This document shows, one piece after another, positions 53,317 to 62,671 of a stretch of 64,000 nucleotides of DNA (positions within the stretch are counted from its first letter, which is position 1; each line of letters begins with the position of its first letter). Made by a program: the position numbers and the translations under genes. Source of the DNA: Rhizosphaericola sp047606825 (GTDB lineage: Bacteria; Bacteroidota; Bacteroidia; Chitinophagales; Chitinophagaceae); the NCBI GenBank assembly GCA_047606825.1, contig JASGDY010000092.1:62001-126000 (forward strand), in the 5' to 3' direction. The notes under the pieces were generated by a model. The model ran no database searches. It was given only the letters and a program-made list of their open reading frames with translations, and was not told the origin of the DNA.

Positions 53317-53892
53317 ATGCTTTTACCGATCGTAGGTTATGGTAATAATATTTTACGCGAAAAATGTATGGACATCAACAAGGATTATCCCAACCTGGAC
53401 AAGCTGATTGCCGATATGTGGGAAACGCTGTATGCCAGCAACGGCGTGGGATTGGCGGCACCACAGATTGACCGCAACATCCGCGTGTTTGTCGTGGACA
53501 GTGCACAGATATTTGAACATTCCGAACCGGGAGACCGGGAATTTCCCGATAAGCCAGGATTCAAAAAAGTGTTCATCAATGCACACATCGTGGACAAAAA
53601 AGGCGAAGAATGGCCTTACCAGGAGGGCTGCCTGAGTATTCCCGGCATCCGCGAAGACATCCTCCGTCCAGAAGAAGTGGCCATTGAATACGTGGACGAA
53701 AATTTCCAACCGCACACCGACACTTTCCACGGTATCACGGCGCGCATCATCCAGCACGAGTACGACCATATCGATGGTAAGCTGTTCATCGACTACCTCA
53801 AACCGTTAAAACGCAAGCTGCTCGCACGCAAGTTCGACAATATCGTCAAAGGAAATGTCAACGTGGACTATCGAATGAAATTTGCCAAATAA
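53317..53892 (+). CDS. def: Peptide deformylase
   Basis: A 191-residue metal-dependent deformylase that removes the formyl group from nascent peptides. All three motifs are exact: GVGLAAPQ (43-50), EGCLS (103-107, metal ligand C105) and QHEYDH (146-151, ligands H147 and H151, catalytic E148). An insert around 66-82 (HSEPGDREFPDKPGFKK) is common in this phylum. No fmt gene is adjacent. A purine-rich AGAGGAG is placed well for ribosome binding. Confidence 0.95.
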   Translation: MLLPIVGYGNNILREKCMDINKDYPNLDKLIADMWETLYASNGVGLAAPQIDRNIRVFVVDSAQIFEHSEPGDREFPDKPGFKKVFINAHIVDKKGEEWPYQEGCLSIPGIREDILRPEEVAIEYVDENFQPHTDTFHGITARIIQHEYDHIDGKLFIDYLKPLKRKLLARKFDNIVKGNVNVDYRMKFAK

Positions 53893-53986
53893 TTAAGACT
53901 CATATCGGGGTTTTTTGTTTACTTTTCGGGCAGAAATTTCATCGCCCAACATGCAAAAAAATTGTTTTTGTCATCCTTTTTTATAT

Positions 53987-54925
53987 ATGGGCAAAACCTT
54001 TCGGGGCTTTGCTCTTTTTGTTTTTACTTATTTGTTTGTCAGCCATGTAAAAGCGCAGACCGACACGACGATATTGGTGGAAAAAGATTCGTTGACATTG
54101 CCGTCCGTCATCGTGCGTAGCGGACTCAACACCCGTGTGCTTCTACGGCGTATCAAGCAGGACTCCACTTTCTACAAAGCTTTCAAAACCTTGCACGTCG
54201 TGGGTTACGTAGCGGATAACAACATCACGATGCGGGACAAAAAAGGCGAGACAAAAGCAACTTACCAAAGCAAAATCAAACAGGTACACGCCGATGGTTG
54301 CCGCTCGATGGACGTGCTCTCCCAACAGACAACGGGCGATATGTTCGACAAAAAAGGGAAGTTCAACTACATGACCGCACAGATGTTTGGCAGTCTGTTC
54401 CTCACGGATGGCAAGGTCTGTGGCGAAACCAATATCGTCGGCGACAAACAATTTGACCTTTCGGGAAAATCGGGCATCGAGAAGCACAAGGAACAGTTGA
54501 AGATGCTGTTTTTCAATCCCGGGCGCAAGATTCCCGGCATTCCGTTCATCGGCAACAAACTGGACCTCTACGACGACGCTGCCCGCGAAAAATACAATTA
54601 CCGCCTCGACACGGTCAATTTTTTTGGACACAGCACTTACCGTTTTGCCATTACACCCAAACCGGACGCTGGCGGCACCGTCATCGACAACATGACGACC
54701 TGGTTCGATGTCCAGACAATGGACGTATTGGGACGTACTTACGCGATGAGCTACCACGCTGGATTGTACGGTTTTGACGTGAAGATGAACGTTCGTCTCG
54801 CCAATGTCCACGGCGTATTGGTGCCCGTCGATATGCAGTACGACGGCAACTGGAGCGTGGTGCTGAAAGGCCGGGAAATCGGGACATTCCACGCGCGGCT
54901 GTCGGATTTTGACACAAAAGACTAA
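53987..54925 (+). CDS. Exported protein of unknown function
   Basis: A 312-residue protein with an N-terminal export signal (MGKTFRGFALFVFTYLFVSH and cleavage after KAQ). I do not recognise a family. The mature part is a string of alternating polar/hydrophobic strands (about 120-300), for example FNYMTAQMFGSLFLTDGKV and TVNFFGHSTYRFAITPKPD, which could be a lipocalin- or LolA-like open barrel or an incomplete-beta-barrel outer-membrane domain. Starts at 53951 or further up are possible; 53987 gives the cleanest signal peptide. It follows def by 94 nt; the pairing has no obvious meaning. Confidence 0.6.
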   Translation: MGKTFRGFALFVFTYLFVSHVKAQTDTTILVEKDSLTLPSVIVRSGLNTRVLLRRIKQDSTFYKAFKTLHVVGYVADNNITMRDKKGETKATYQSKIKQVHADGCRSMDVLSQQTTGDMFDKKGKFNYMTAQMFGSLFLTDGKVCGETNIVGDKQFDLSGKSGIEKHKEQLKMLFFNPGRKIPGIPFIGNKLDLYDDAAREKYNYRLDTVNFFGHSTYRFAITPKPDAGGTVIDNMTTWFDVQTMDVLGRTYAMSYHAGLYGFDVKMNVRLANVHGVLVPVDMQYDGNWSVVLKGREIGTFHARLSDFDTKD

Positions 54926-54995
54926 AAAAATATAGACACTGCTTAAAATCAGAATAATGGTCTTAAAATAGGAACACGTCTGCACGTCCCTTTTC

Positions 54996-55479
54996 AACTA
55001 ATCGCCCTGGGCAAACGCATCTCAATTATCGCTGCATAAAATGTCCCACGTTTTTTCTTGACAAAAAAAGTGGCAAAAAAGTCAAGTCCGCAAAAGGCGA
55101 ACGCTACGCGCCAGTCGGGTTGACCCTTCGGAACATTTCCGGCGGCTGTTGTAACTTTGTAGCTGTTTCAAGCCACGCCGGAAACACCTCCCGTGCCAAC
55201 CCTCCTTTTCGCTGTTTACGGACGGGCTCATTGGTGTATTGAGAAAGTCTATAGCATTCTCTCTTGAAAATATAAACGCAGGTTTGAGCTACAAGAGCTC
55301 GCCGTCCGACAGCGAAAGTGAGGCGCAGGGGGGCGGTTTTTTTGGGGAGCAGTTGGGTGCCTAAATAGTTTCAACAGCCAGCAAGAAACGTTCCCGAAAC
55401 CGTAGCCGAATGGTTCAGAGCATTCATAATGTTTTTTCACAATAGGAAAATTTAGATGCGTTTGCCCTAACTAATCGCC
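54996..55479. mobile_element. MITE-like element with terminal inverted repeats and 11-bp target duplication
   Basis: GGGCAAACGCATCTCAATT (55009-55027) and its complement with one mismatch (55449-55467) are the ends. Outside them AACTAATCGCC is directly repeated at 54996-55006 and 55469-55479, an 11-bp candidate target duplication. The 462 bp between (55007-55468) carry no convincing gene. Inside are A-rich pairs (TTTTTTCTTGACAAAAAAAG) and a GC-rich segment. This is the signature of a non-autonomous element moved by a DDE transposase, for example of an IS4-like family. The flanks to the neighbouring genes (54926-54995, 55480-55547) hold nothing else recognisable. Confidence 0.7.
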
Positions 55480-55547
55480 TAACTTTACGTTTTACAAAGG
55501 CGATTTTCTTTATTTTTATAAAAATTCATTTCTAAAAAACAAAAACC

Positions 55548-57206
55548 ATGATAAAAAAACTATCGTACTGTTTGCTGGCAACAGCTCTATTGGCAAGCTG
55601 CCAAAACCAACCTAAAACCAATACAGAGGGTGAACCCGGATTAGAAGCATTCAATGCGGACACGCTGGTTTCCTATATAAAGACCTTGTCGTCGGATGAT
55701 TTCCAGGGACGTAAACCCTTTACCGAAGGCGAGACTAAAACCATTGATTTTTTGCAGGCGCAGTTCAAGCGTATCGGACTGGAGCCCGGTAACGGCACGA
55801 GTTATTTGCAGGATGTCCCGATGATTGATATTTTTTCACATCCCGATTCGACGATGCAGGTCAAGTCCGCCAAAGGAGACTTTGTATTGAAAGGTCGCGA
55901 GGAATATTCGATCTCCACGCCGCAGACCGATTCGGTCGTGAGTCTCGACAATACACCGGTCGTGTTTGCTGGTTACGGTGTCGTTGCACCGGAATACAAC
56001 TGGAACGACTATGCCGGACTAGACGTCAAAGGTAAAATCGTGATGGTATTGGTCAATGACCCGGGTTTCAACAACGGCGACACGACTTTGTTCAAGGGAA
56101 AGGAAATGACCTATTACGGCCGCTGGACTTATAAGTTTGAAGAAGCGATACGGCAAGGTGCCAAAGGTTGCCTTGTCATCCACAGCACCAAAGCGGCGAG
56201 TTATCCGTTCAGCGTGGCAGCCAATGGCTGGAATAATTCCGCCCTGCGTTTAGACAACAAAGGACAAAAACTGTTGGACGTGCAAGGTTGGATTACAACC
56301 GAGGGGGCGAAGAAACTGCTCGTTGCGGGTGGGCAGGACACGAGTCTATTGGCCAAAGCGGACATCCGCGGTTTCAAAGGTGTCGCACTGAACGAAACGC
56401 TTTCCACGCACATCCATACCAAAATCACACGCAACCAGTCGCACAACGTCATCGGTAAAATCACTGGTACCAAATATCCCAACGAATACATCATCTTCAC
56501 CGCGCACTGGGACCACCTCGGCATCGGCACGCCCGACAAAAACGGTGATTCCATCTACAACGGCGCGCTGGACAATGCAAGCGGCGCGGCAGGGCTGCTG
56601 GAATTTGCCCAGGCATGGAAAGACCAGAAAACACCGCCCGAAAGGACGATTCTGTTTCTCTCCGTCACGGGCGAGGAACAGGGGCTGTTGGGTTCGGCTT
56701 ACTACGCGCAGAATCCCATCTACCCTGTCGCCAAAACTGTCGCCAACCTCAACGTGGACGAGCTTAACAATTATGGCAAGACCAAGGATATTACCATCGT
56801 CGGCAGAGGACAGTCCGACATGGAAGACTTGCTGACGGAGGAAGCCCGAAAACGTGGTCGTTACATCGCGTATGACCCGACACCCGAGGCGGGGCATTAT
56901 TTCCGTTCCGACCATTTCAGTTTTGCAAAAGTGGGCGTTCCTGCTTTGGCGCAGGGATTCGGTATTGACGTGGAGGGAAAAGGGAAAGAATACGGTAAGA
57001 AAAAGGAAGAAGAATTTAACGACAACCATTACCACCAACCGTCCGATGAATACCAGCCTGACTGGGATATGAGCGGTGCCGTCGAAGATTTGAAACTACT
57101 GTTCCTCATTGGCAAAAGGCTTGCTTACGGCCACGATTTCCCCGGTTGGAAAGAAGGTTCGGAATTCAAGGCGATTAGGGACAAGAGCGCGGCGGAAAGG
57201 AAATAG
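55548..57206 (+). CDS. M28 family metallopeptidase lipoprotein with PA domain
   Basis: A 552-residue exported aminopeptidase-type protein. A lipoprotein signal ends LLASC (C18). A protease-associated domain (about 140-270) is inserted before the catalytic part, where the zinc ligands of family M28 can be seen: H in TAHWDHLG, D in GALDNASG, E-E in TGEEQGLLGS, D in NVDEL and H in SDHFSF. It probably cleaves N-terminal residues of peptides at the outer membrane or in the periplasm. The next gene is convergent. Confidence 0.9.
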   Translation: MIKKLSYCLLATALLASCQNQPKTNTEGEPGLEAFNADTLVSYIKTLSSDDFQGRKPFTEGETKTIDFLQAQFKRIGLEPGNGTSYLQDVPMIDIFSHPDSTMQVKSAKGDFVLKGREEYSISTPQTDSVVSLDNTPVVFAGYGVVAPEYNWNDYAGLDVKGKIVMVLVNDPGFNNGDTTLFKGKEMTYYGRWTYKFEEAIRQGAKGCLVIHSTKAASYPFSVAANGWNNSALRLDNKGQKLLDVQGWITTEGAKKLLVAGGQDTSLLAKADIRGFKGVALNETLSTHIHTKITRNQSHNVIGKITGTKYPNEYIIFTAHWDHLGIGTPDKNGDSIYNGALDNASGAAGLLEFAQAWKDQKTPPERTILFLSVTGEEQGLLGSAYYAQNPIYPVAKTVANLNVDELNNYGKTKDITIVGRGQSDMEDLLTEEARKRGRYIAYDPTPEAGHYFRSDHFSFAKVGVPALAQGFGIDVEGKGKEYGKKKEEEFNDNHYHQPSDEYQPDWDMSGAVEDLKLLFLIGKRLAYGHDFPGWKEGSEFKAIRDKSAAERK

Positions 57207-57275
57207 GTCAATGCGTTTTTCTGTTACATTCCAACAAAAGATTATTGTTTTTGTCAGAAAAATGGATTTCATTCT

Positions 57276-57329
57276 CCAAGTCCCATGAAAAAGCATCCGA
57301 ATCATCGGATGCTTTTTCATGGGACTTGG
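57276..57329. terminator. Perfect 25-bp hairpin between convergent genes
   Basis: CCAAGTCCCATGAAAAAGCA and further bases pair exactly over 25 bp with the right arm (57305-57329), leaving only a 4-nt loop. Placed 69 nt after the M28 stop and 45 nt after the porin-like stop, it is a bidirectional terminator. The perfect 25-bp pairing is longer than normal. Confidence 0.75.
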
Positions 57330-57374
57330 CTTTGTATAGTGTAAGGATTTTTCCTAATACCGTTCTGTAAGCGG

Positions 57375-58190
57375 TTAAAATACATTGAAGGCCAACTGTA
57401 TGTTTCCCTGTTTGCCGATTACATTCCAAGACGGAGTAGCGCTTACCGGCAGCACGTATCGGCCGATATGCAGGTTACGACTCAATACAAATCCAATATT
57501 GTTAAACCCATCCTTCGAGCCATAAAACTGGGACTTGGAATCTTTGTCCGGTTTCAACGCAAAAGAGTAACCAACCAAAAGGCTCAAATCCACGGCCTTG
57601 TTCTGGACAACAGGATAGCTTGCCTGTACATAGGTTGAATAGCGGTTCCCGTCGTTCTTCACGGTACGGTCGCGGCCTTCTATTACCGTGGCCCAATACA
57701 GGTTCAACGGCAACTTGTCCGAAACTGTCCAGCTAGCGGACAAGTCCAGAAAATGTCCTGTCGTATCGGCGTTGTAATTGAAAAAAGAATTGTTGTTCCA
57801 GGTTGCATCCGTGGAATAATTGTAGATGTCCCACAGGGCAAAAGTGAGATTCTTGACCGGCGAATAGGTGGCATAATAGTCAAATTCACGGTACACACCG
57901 TTGGAGCTGTAACCGCCCCATACACCAGCTTTCAGCTTGCCGTCCCTGGTGCCAACGCCGCCGTCTAGGCCGACCATCCATGAATTGGTGACCGCAAGGC
58001 CACGCCACAGGTGCATGGACTTTATCTGTGTATGTAGGTAGAACGGCGATATCGCTTCCGCAAAAGACGGTGTGCTATCTTCCGTGGCAGCATCTTTTGG
58101 GACGCTCTGCGCATTGGGCTTACCTATGCAGATGAACAAGGCAAATGACAGGAGTATGCTTATCCTAAGAATTGTCCGCTTTTTTCTCAT
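57375..58190 (-). CDS. Porin-like outer-membrane protein, TorF/TIGR02001-like
   Basis: A 271-residue exported protein: a signal peptide (1-27, ending PNAQS), then 10-12 amphipathic strands (IKSMHLWRGLAVTNSW, GKLKAGVWGGYSS, REFDYYATYSPVK, LTFALWDIYNY ...), ending FNVF. The pattern W-R-G-x-x-x-T-x-S/G-x-x-x-G and aromatic strand turns resemble TorF-type putative porins. It is the last gene of the glp cluster, 47 nt after glpF, which suggests a route for glycerol or glycerol phosphate across the outer membrane. The function is inferred from position. Confidence 0.62.
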   Translation of the reverse strand: MRKKRTILRISILLSFALFICIGKPNAQSVPKDAATEDSTPSFAEAISPFYLHTQIKSMHLWRGLAVTNSWMVGLDGGVGTRDGKLKAGVWGGYSSNGVYREFDYYATYSPVKNLTFALWDIYNYSTDATWNNNSFFNYNADTTGHFLDLSASWTVSDKLPLNLYWATVIEGRDRTVKNDGNRYSTYVQASYPVVQNKAVDLSLLVGYSFALKPDKDSKSQFYGSKDGFNNIGFVLSRNLHIGRYVLPVSATPSWNVIGKQGNIQLAFNVF

Positions 58191-58237
58191 TACTATATTT
58201 TTTAAAAGGAAAATAAAATGGAATCTAGTCGTCAGCA

Positions 58238-58972
58238 CTAATGGAATTGATGGTAGATGTATGCTGCCAACAACGCGCCCAATATCGGGCCGACGACAGG
58301 CACCCAGGCATAACCCCAGTTGCTGCTGCCTTTTCCCTTGATGGGCAAGACGGCGTGCATGATGCGCGGCCCCAAGTCCCTAGCAGGATTGATGGCATAT
58401 CCCGTCGTACCGCCCAGCGACAAGCCAATTGACCAAACAATAAACGAAACGGGCAAAGCACCAATAGAACCCATGCCGATGGTCGTTTCCTGCGTATCTT
58501 TCAGTTTAGGGTCAGCAAAATGTAAAACACAATAAATCAACACAAACGTCCCCAATATCTCACTAATGACATTGAGCGGTGCATTCTTGATTGCAGGCCC
58601 TGTACAGAAAACGCCCAATTGCGCACCTGGGTCGTCGGCGGTCGCATCAAAATGTTCCTTGTGCATCAACCAAACCAGAAACGCACCCAAAAAAGCTCCG
58701 AGAAACTGCGCCAATATAAACAACGGCACTTTGCTCCACGGAAATTTGCCGGCAGCCGCAAGTCCGATACTCACGGCAGGACTAAGATGAGCACCACTGT
58801 ATGGTCCAGCAATGACGACAGCTGCAAAAACAGCCAGTGCCCAGCCAGTCGTAATGACAATCCATCCTGAGCCATTGCCCAAGGTTTTTTTCAGAGAAAC
58901 ATTGGCACATACACCACCGCCCAACAATATCAAGACGGCTGTGCCTATTAATTCGGCAGCAAAAGGATTCAT
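58238..58972 (-). CDS. glpF: MIP family aquaglyceroporin
   Basis: A 244-residue six-helix channel protein that lets glycerol cross the inner membrane. The two pore loops carry SPA in GAHLSPAVS (64-66, Asn replaced by Ser) and NPA in YAINPARDLGPR (195-197). The Arg after the second motif is conserved; the longer loop and GPR match aquaglyceroporins more than water channels. The start at 58972 is preferred to one 54 codons upstream, which runs through a palindromic repeat. It lies after glpK in the operon. Confidence 0.88.
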   Translation of the reverse strand: MNPFAAELIGTAVLILLGGGVCANVSLKKTLGNGSGWIVITTGWALAVFAAVVIAGPYSGAHLSPAVSIGLAAAGKFPWSKVPLFILAQFLGAFLGAFLVWLMHKEHFDATADDPGAQLGVFCTGPAIKNAPLNVISEILGTFVLIYCVLHFADPKLKDTQETTIGMGSIGALPVSFIVWSIGLSLGGTTGYAINPARDLGPRIMHAVLPIKGKGSSNWGYAWVPVVGPILGALLAAYIYHQFH

Positions 58973-59077
58973 AGGAAAAGAAGTTAAAAGTGAAAAATGC
59001 TCAACGTTGAATGCCCAACGCCTAACGCAAAAAACATAATGGCTCTTATTATACTTTGCAAGGGACAGATTAATGTG

Positions 59078-59128
59078 TTCCTTCCCGCAACGTTCCCGAC
59101 GCGGCGGGAGAGATTGTGCGAAGAAGAA
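59078..59128 (+). repeat. GC-rich palindrome, repeat family B (copy 3)
   Basis: TTCCTTCCCGCAACGTTCCC, then GCGGCGGGAG and ATTGTGCGAAGAAGAA, forms a stem of the same design as 60840-60890 with several mismatches. It lies between glpK and glpF. Confidence 0.55.
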
Positions 59129-59192
59129 GTTCAATTTCTACCAAAGGCATTGCCTCTTGCGAAAAGATGTAATTTTCAAATTACCAAATTGG

Positions 59193-60695
59193 CTACTCTT
59201 CCACCCATCCTTGGGCGCGTTTTACGGCTTTATGCCAATAATGGGTCAATTGCTCTTTGGTCTGGGTATCCATTTTCGGCGTGAATACGGTATCGATAGA
59301 CCATTGCTTTTTGGTCTCTTCCACATTGTCCCAATAGCCAATAGCCAGACCCGCCAGATAGGCTGCGCCTAACGAGGTTGTCTCCAATATCTTGGGGCGG
59401 ATAACCGAACTACCCATCAAGTCCGACTGGAACTGCATCAATATATTGTTAGCAACGGCACCTCCGTCCACGCGCAGCTCGGAGGAGGTCTCTCCTGTGT
59501 CTGATTCCATACTTTTGATGAGGTCATAAACCTGAAAAGCAATTCCTTGCAAAGCTGCTTTTGCGATATGCGCCTTGGTCGTCCCCCTTGTAATGCCAAA
59601 AATAGCTCCGCGTGCATACTGGTCCCAGTACGGTGCGCCTAGCCCCGTCAGCGCAGGGACAAATACAACGCCGTCGGTGTCCTTTATCGAAGAGGCTAGA
59701 TTTTCGCTGTCGGATGCTTTTTGGATGATTTGAAGGCCGTCCCTTAACCATTGGATGGCAGCACCGCCCACAAAGACCGAACCTTCCAGTGCATAGGTAG
59801 TCTTACCGTTGATTTTCCAGGCAACGGTGGTCAATAGATTGTTTTTGGACAGGATGGGCTTGTCCCCAATGTTGAGCAGTAGGAAGCACCCCGTGCCATA
59901 GGTGTTCTTGGCCATTCCTTTGTCCACGCACATCTGTCCAAACAAGGCGGCCTGTTGGTCGCCGGCAATGCCCGCGATGGGAATCTTGGTGGAAAACAAG
60001 GTGGTCGCAGTTTCGCCATATACTTCGCTGCTTTCCTTAACCTCCGGCAACATGGATGCAGGGACGTTGAAAAGTTCCAACAGATCCGTATCCCAGTCCA
60101 TGGTGTGTATGTTGAACAACATGGTTCTAGAGGCATTGGAGACATCGGTTATATGCATTTTCCCTCTTGTAAATTTCCAGACCAGCCAGCTATCGACCGT
60201 CCCGAAGCACAGTTCACCTTTCTCTGCCCGCTCTCTTACGCCCTCCACATTGTCCAGAATCCACTTGAGCTTTGTCGCACAGAAATAGGCGTCGATGACC
60301 AAGCCCGTCTTTTCCCGTATTTTCTCTGTATGGCCTTGTGCTTTCAGCTCATCACAGTAACGCGAGGTTCTCCTGTCCTGCCACACGATGGCGTTGTAGA
60401 CGGGGTGTCCCGTCTGGCGGTCCCAGACGATGGTGGTCTCTCTTTGGTTGGTAATGCCTATCGCCGCTATGTCCAGACCGGTCAGGTCGGACTTTGCAAT
60501 GACTTCAGCCGCCACGGCGGACTGCGTGTACCAGATTTCGTTGGGGTCGTGTTCTACCCATCCAGCCTTGGGGAAGATCTGTTCAAAATCTGTCTGGGCG
60601 GAGGCGACTATTTCCCCGGAATGGTTGTAGATGATAGCACGGGAGCTCGTGGTCCCTTGGTCTAATGCTAGGATAAATTTGGATGTAGGTGCCAT
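59193..60695 (-). CDS. glpK: Glycerol kinase
   Basis: A 500-residue FGGY-family kinase that makes sn-glycerol 3-phosphate. ATP-site DQGTTSSRAI (12-21), the glycerol-contacting WVEHDP (46-51) and the FGGY signature regions (YGTGCFLLLN and GGAVANNILMQFQSDL) are intact. Length is standard. It follows glpD in the operon after 280 nt that hold a nested palindrome, and precedes glpF. Confidence 0.95.
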   Translation of the reverse strand: MAPTSKFILALDQGTTSSRAIIYNHSGEIVASAQTDFEQIFPKAGWVEHDPNEIWYTQSAVAAEVIAKSDLTGLDIAAIGITNQRETTIVWDRQTGHPVYNAIVWQDRRTSRYCDELKAQGHTEKIREKTGLVIDAYFCATKLKWILDNVEGVRERAEKGELCFGTVDSWLVWKFTRGKMHITDVSNASRTMLFNIHTMDWDTDLLELFNVPASMLPEVKESSEVYGETATTLFSTKIPIAGIAGDQQAALFGQMCVDKGMAKNTYGTGCFLLLNIGDKPILSKNNLLTTVAWKINGKTTYALEGSVFVGGAAIQWLRDGLQIIQKASDSENLASSIKDTDGVVFVPALTGLGAPYWDQYARGAIFGITRGTTKAHIAKAALQGIAFQVYDLIKSMESDTGETSSELRVDGGAVANNILMQFQSDLMGSSVIRPKILETTSLGAAYLAGLAIGYWDNVEETKKQWSIDTVFTPKMDTQTKEQLTHYWHKAVKRAQGWVEE

Positions 60696-60822
60696 AATGC
60701 AATCGTTAAAAAGGTTAAAAAAAAGGTATTGTCAATTTAAGATAGTCTTCAACTATTTCTAAGATTCTAATATATTGATAATCAATGATGAAAATGATTA
60801 AAAACCATCTCAGATTAAGAAG

Positions 60823-60949
60823 CTGTTTGAGTTATTTATTTCCTTCTCCGCACAGTCTCCCGCCGCGGCGGGGACTGTGCGGAGAAGGAATACACGTTTT
60901 TATGTATTGGAAGCATATAAAACGGTACAGAAAAACTTAACTCAAACAG
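60823..60949. repeat. Nested inverted repeat in the glpD-glpK gap (repeat family B, copy 4)
   Basis: The outer arms CTGTTTGAGTTA (60823-60834) and TAACTCAAACAG (60938-60949) are exact complements. Within them, TTCCTTCTCCGCACAGTC (60840-60857) and GACTGTGCGGAGAAGGAA (60873-60890) are an exact 18-bp pair around a GC-rich loop. It is the best-kept copy of the CCGCACAGTC family and lies within the operon, where it may affect read-through from glpD to glpK. Confidence 0.75.
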
Positions 60950-60975
60950 TCTCTAGAAATACTAAAAAAAGATAT

Positions 60976-62538
60976 TTACTTCAACTCATATACTTTGGCC
61001 AGTTGGGCAAATTCGGTGATTTCCGAATCGACCCATTTGGGGGATTTCCCCAGTTCCCGGGCGATGATGTCGGCCACTTTGGGACTCGCCTTTACTGCCG
61101 CCCTTGCATCGAGGAAAAGTAAACGAAACCTTCTGGCCAGCACGTCTTCCACTTTGACAGCCATTTCATTGCGTACGGCAAATACTACATTAGCAACCGT
61201 GTACGCATATTCCGGCAAAAGGCGTTCCGCCAAGGCGGGTTCCCGGCCTTCCATTTCTTGGATTGCTTTCAGGTCGGAGCCATAAAAATGCAGCTCGCTG
61301 TGATGGTCAACCTGCGTATCATAGCCGTGGATATGGAGGTCTTCGGTGACGCATTTCCGTGCAGGGATTTCGCCCAGTTCGATGGCCTTGTCTATGGTAT
61401 CTTCCGCCATTTTCCGGAATGTCGTCCATTTACCGCCAATAATGGTGATAAGCCCCGAATCGGAGACAATGATCTTATGGCTTCTGGAGATTTCCTTCGT
61501 GTTTTTTCCGTCGGCCTGTGGAGCGGCAAGCGGGCGCAACCCTGCAAACACGGCCAAAACGTCTTTCCGTGTCGGCTGCTTGACGAGGTATTGGCGTGCC
61601 GTTTCCAATATAAAATCGACCTCCTGTTCCAAGGCGCGTGGTTCCAATTCGGGATGGTCGCGCAACGTGTCGGTAGTGCCCACGATAATCTTGTTGTGCC
61701 ACGGTACGGCAAACAAAACGCGTCCGTCACTCGTCTTGGGAATCATCAGTGCATTGTCAACCGGCAAAAAACTTCTGTCCAGCGTGAGGTGCACGCCTTG
61801 GCTCGGCCGTACGAAATGTGGCGCGTTGGGACGGTCCATCTGTAGGATATTGTCGGCATAGACGCCTGTGGCGTTGATAATGGATTTGCCGTAGATGTCG
61901 TGCGTCTTGCCCGACTCCACATCTTTTGCCTTGATGCCGACGATTTTACCTTTCCCGTCTTTCAGCACGTCCGTCACCTTGAAGTAGTTTAGGACACAGG
62001 CACCGTTTTCGACGGCAGTTTGCGCAACGTTAAGCGCCAGCCGCGCGTCGTCAAATTGGCCATCCTGATAGACGACGCCGCCTTTCAGCCCTTTGGGCTG
62101 TATGGTCGGCAGGTCTTCTACGACCTTGTGTTTGTTGATGTATCTGGATTTCCCCAAGCTGAGTTTGCCCGCCAGGAAATCATAAAATTTTAGTCCGATG
62201 GTATATTTGATATTGTCCCAAAGCGTATAGTTGGGAATGACGAAAGATGTATTCCTTGTCAGGTGCGGCGCATTTTTCAGCAACAGGCCACGTTCATGGC
62301 AAGCCTCTTTTACCAGACCCAGATCGCCCTGTGCCATATAGCGGACACCGCCATGGACCAGTTTGGTTGCCTTGCTGGAAGTGCCTTTGGCGAAATCTGC
62401 CTGTTCGACCAGTATAGTAGCATAACCACGCGTAGCGGCATCCATGGCAATGCCCAGTCCCGTGGCACCTCCACCGATGACAACCACGTCCCATTGCCGT
62501 TGCTTTTCCAATTGTGCTATAAGCGCATCCCGTTTCAT
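60976..62538 (-). CDS. glpD: Glycerol-3-phosphate dehydrogenase, FAD-dependent
   Basis: A 520-residue membrane-associated flavoprotein that oxidises glycerol 3-phosphate to dihydroxyacetone phosphate and passes electrons to quinone. The Rossmann motif VVIGGGATGLGIAMDAATRG and the family's GTSSKATKLVHGGVRY block are present; PSQGVHLTLDRSF and VPWHNKIIVGTTDT complete the active site. I chose ATG 62538: an ATG 6 codons upstream overlaps the promoter's -7 box. Confidence 0.93.
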   Translation of the reverse strand: MKRDALIAQLEKQRQWDVVVIGGGATGLGIAMDAATRGYATILVEQADFAKGTSSKATKLVHGGVRYMAQGDLGLVKEACHERGLLLKNAPHLTRNTSFVIPNYTLWDNIKYTIGLKFYDFLAGKLSLGKSRYINKHKVVEDLPTIQPKGLKGGVVYQDGQFDDARLALNVAQTAVENGACVLNYFKVTDVLKDGKGKIVGIKAKDVESGKTHDIYGKSIINATGVYADNILQMDRPNAPHFVRPSQGVHLTLDRSFLPVDNALMIPKTSDGRVLFAVPWHNKIIVGTTDTLRDHPELEPRALEQEVDFILETARQYLVKQPTRKDVLAVFAGLRPLAAPQADGKNTKEISRSHKIIVSDSGLITIIGGKWTTFRKMAEDTIDKAIELGEIPARKCVTEDLHIHGYDTQVDHHSELHFYGSDLKAIQEMEGREPALAERLLPEYAYTVANVVFAVRNEMAVKVEDVLARRFRLLFLDARAAVKASPKVADIIARELGKSPKWVDSEITEFAQLAKVYELK

Positions 62539-62553
62539 AAGGCAAATTTTATT

Positions 62554-62586
62554 CAAAAGTAATAAATCGAAACAAAAAGTAACAAA
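62554..62586 (-). promoter_or_regulatory. Promoter of glpD
   Basis: On the minus strand, -33 TTTG (62586-62583), a 21-nt spacer and -7 TACTTTTG (62561-62554) match the Bacteroidota consensus; the -7 ends 15 nt before the glpD ATG. The intergenic region with the divergent DeoR-type gene (62539-62671) is the expected site of repressor binding. Confidence 0.7.
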
Positions 62587-62671
62587 TAAATATTATTTTA
62601 ACTATTTATTTCATTTTTTTCTCTGTGCAACTTTGGTTATTTTTACATCATACAATACAAAGCTACGCGAC

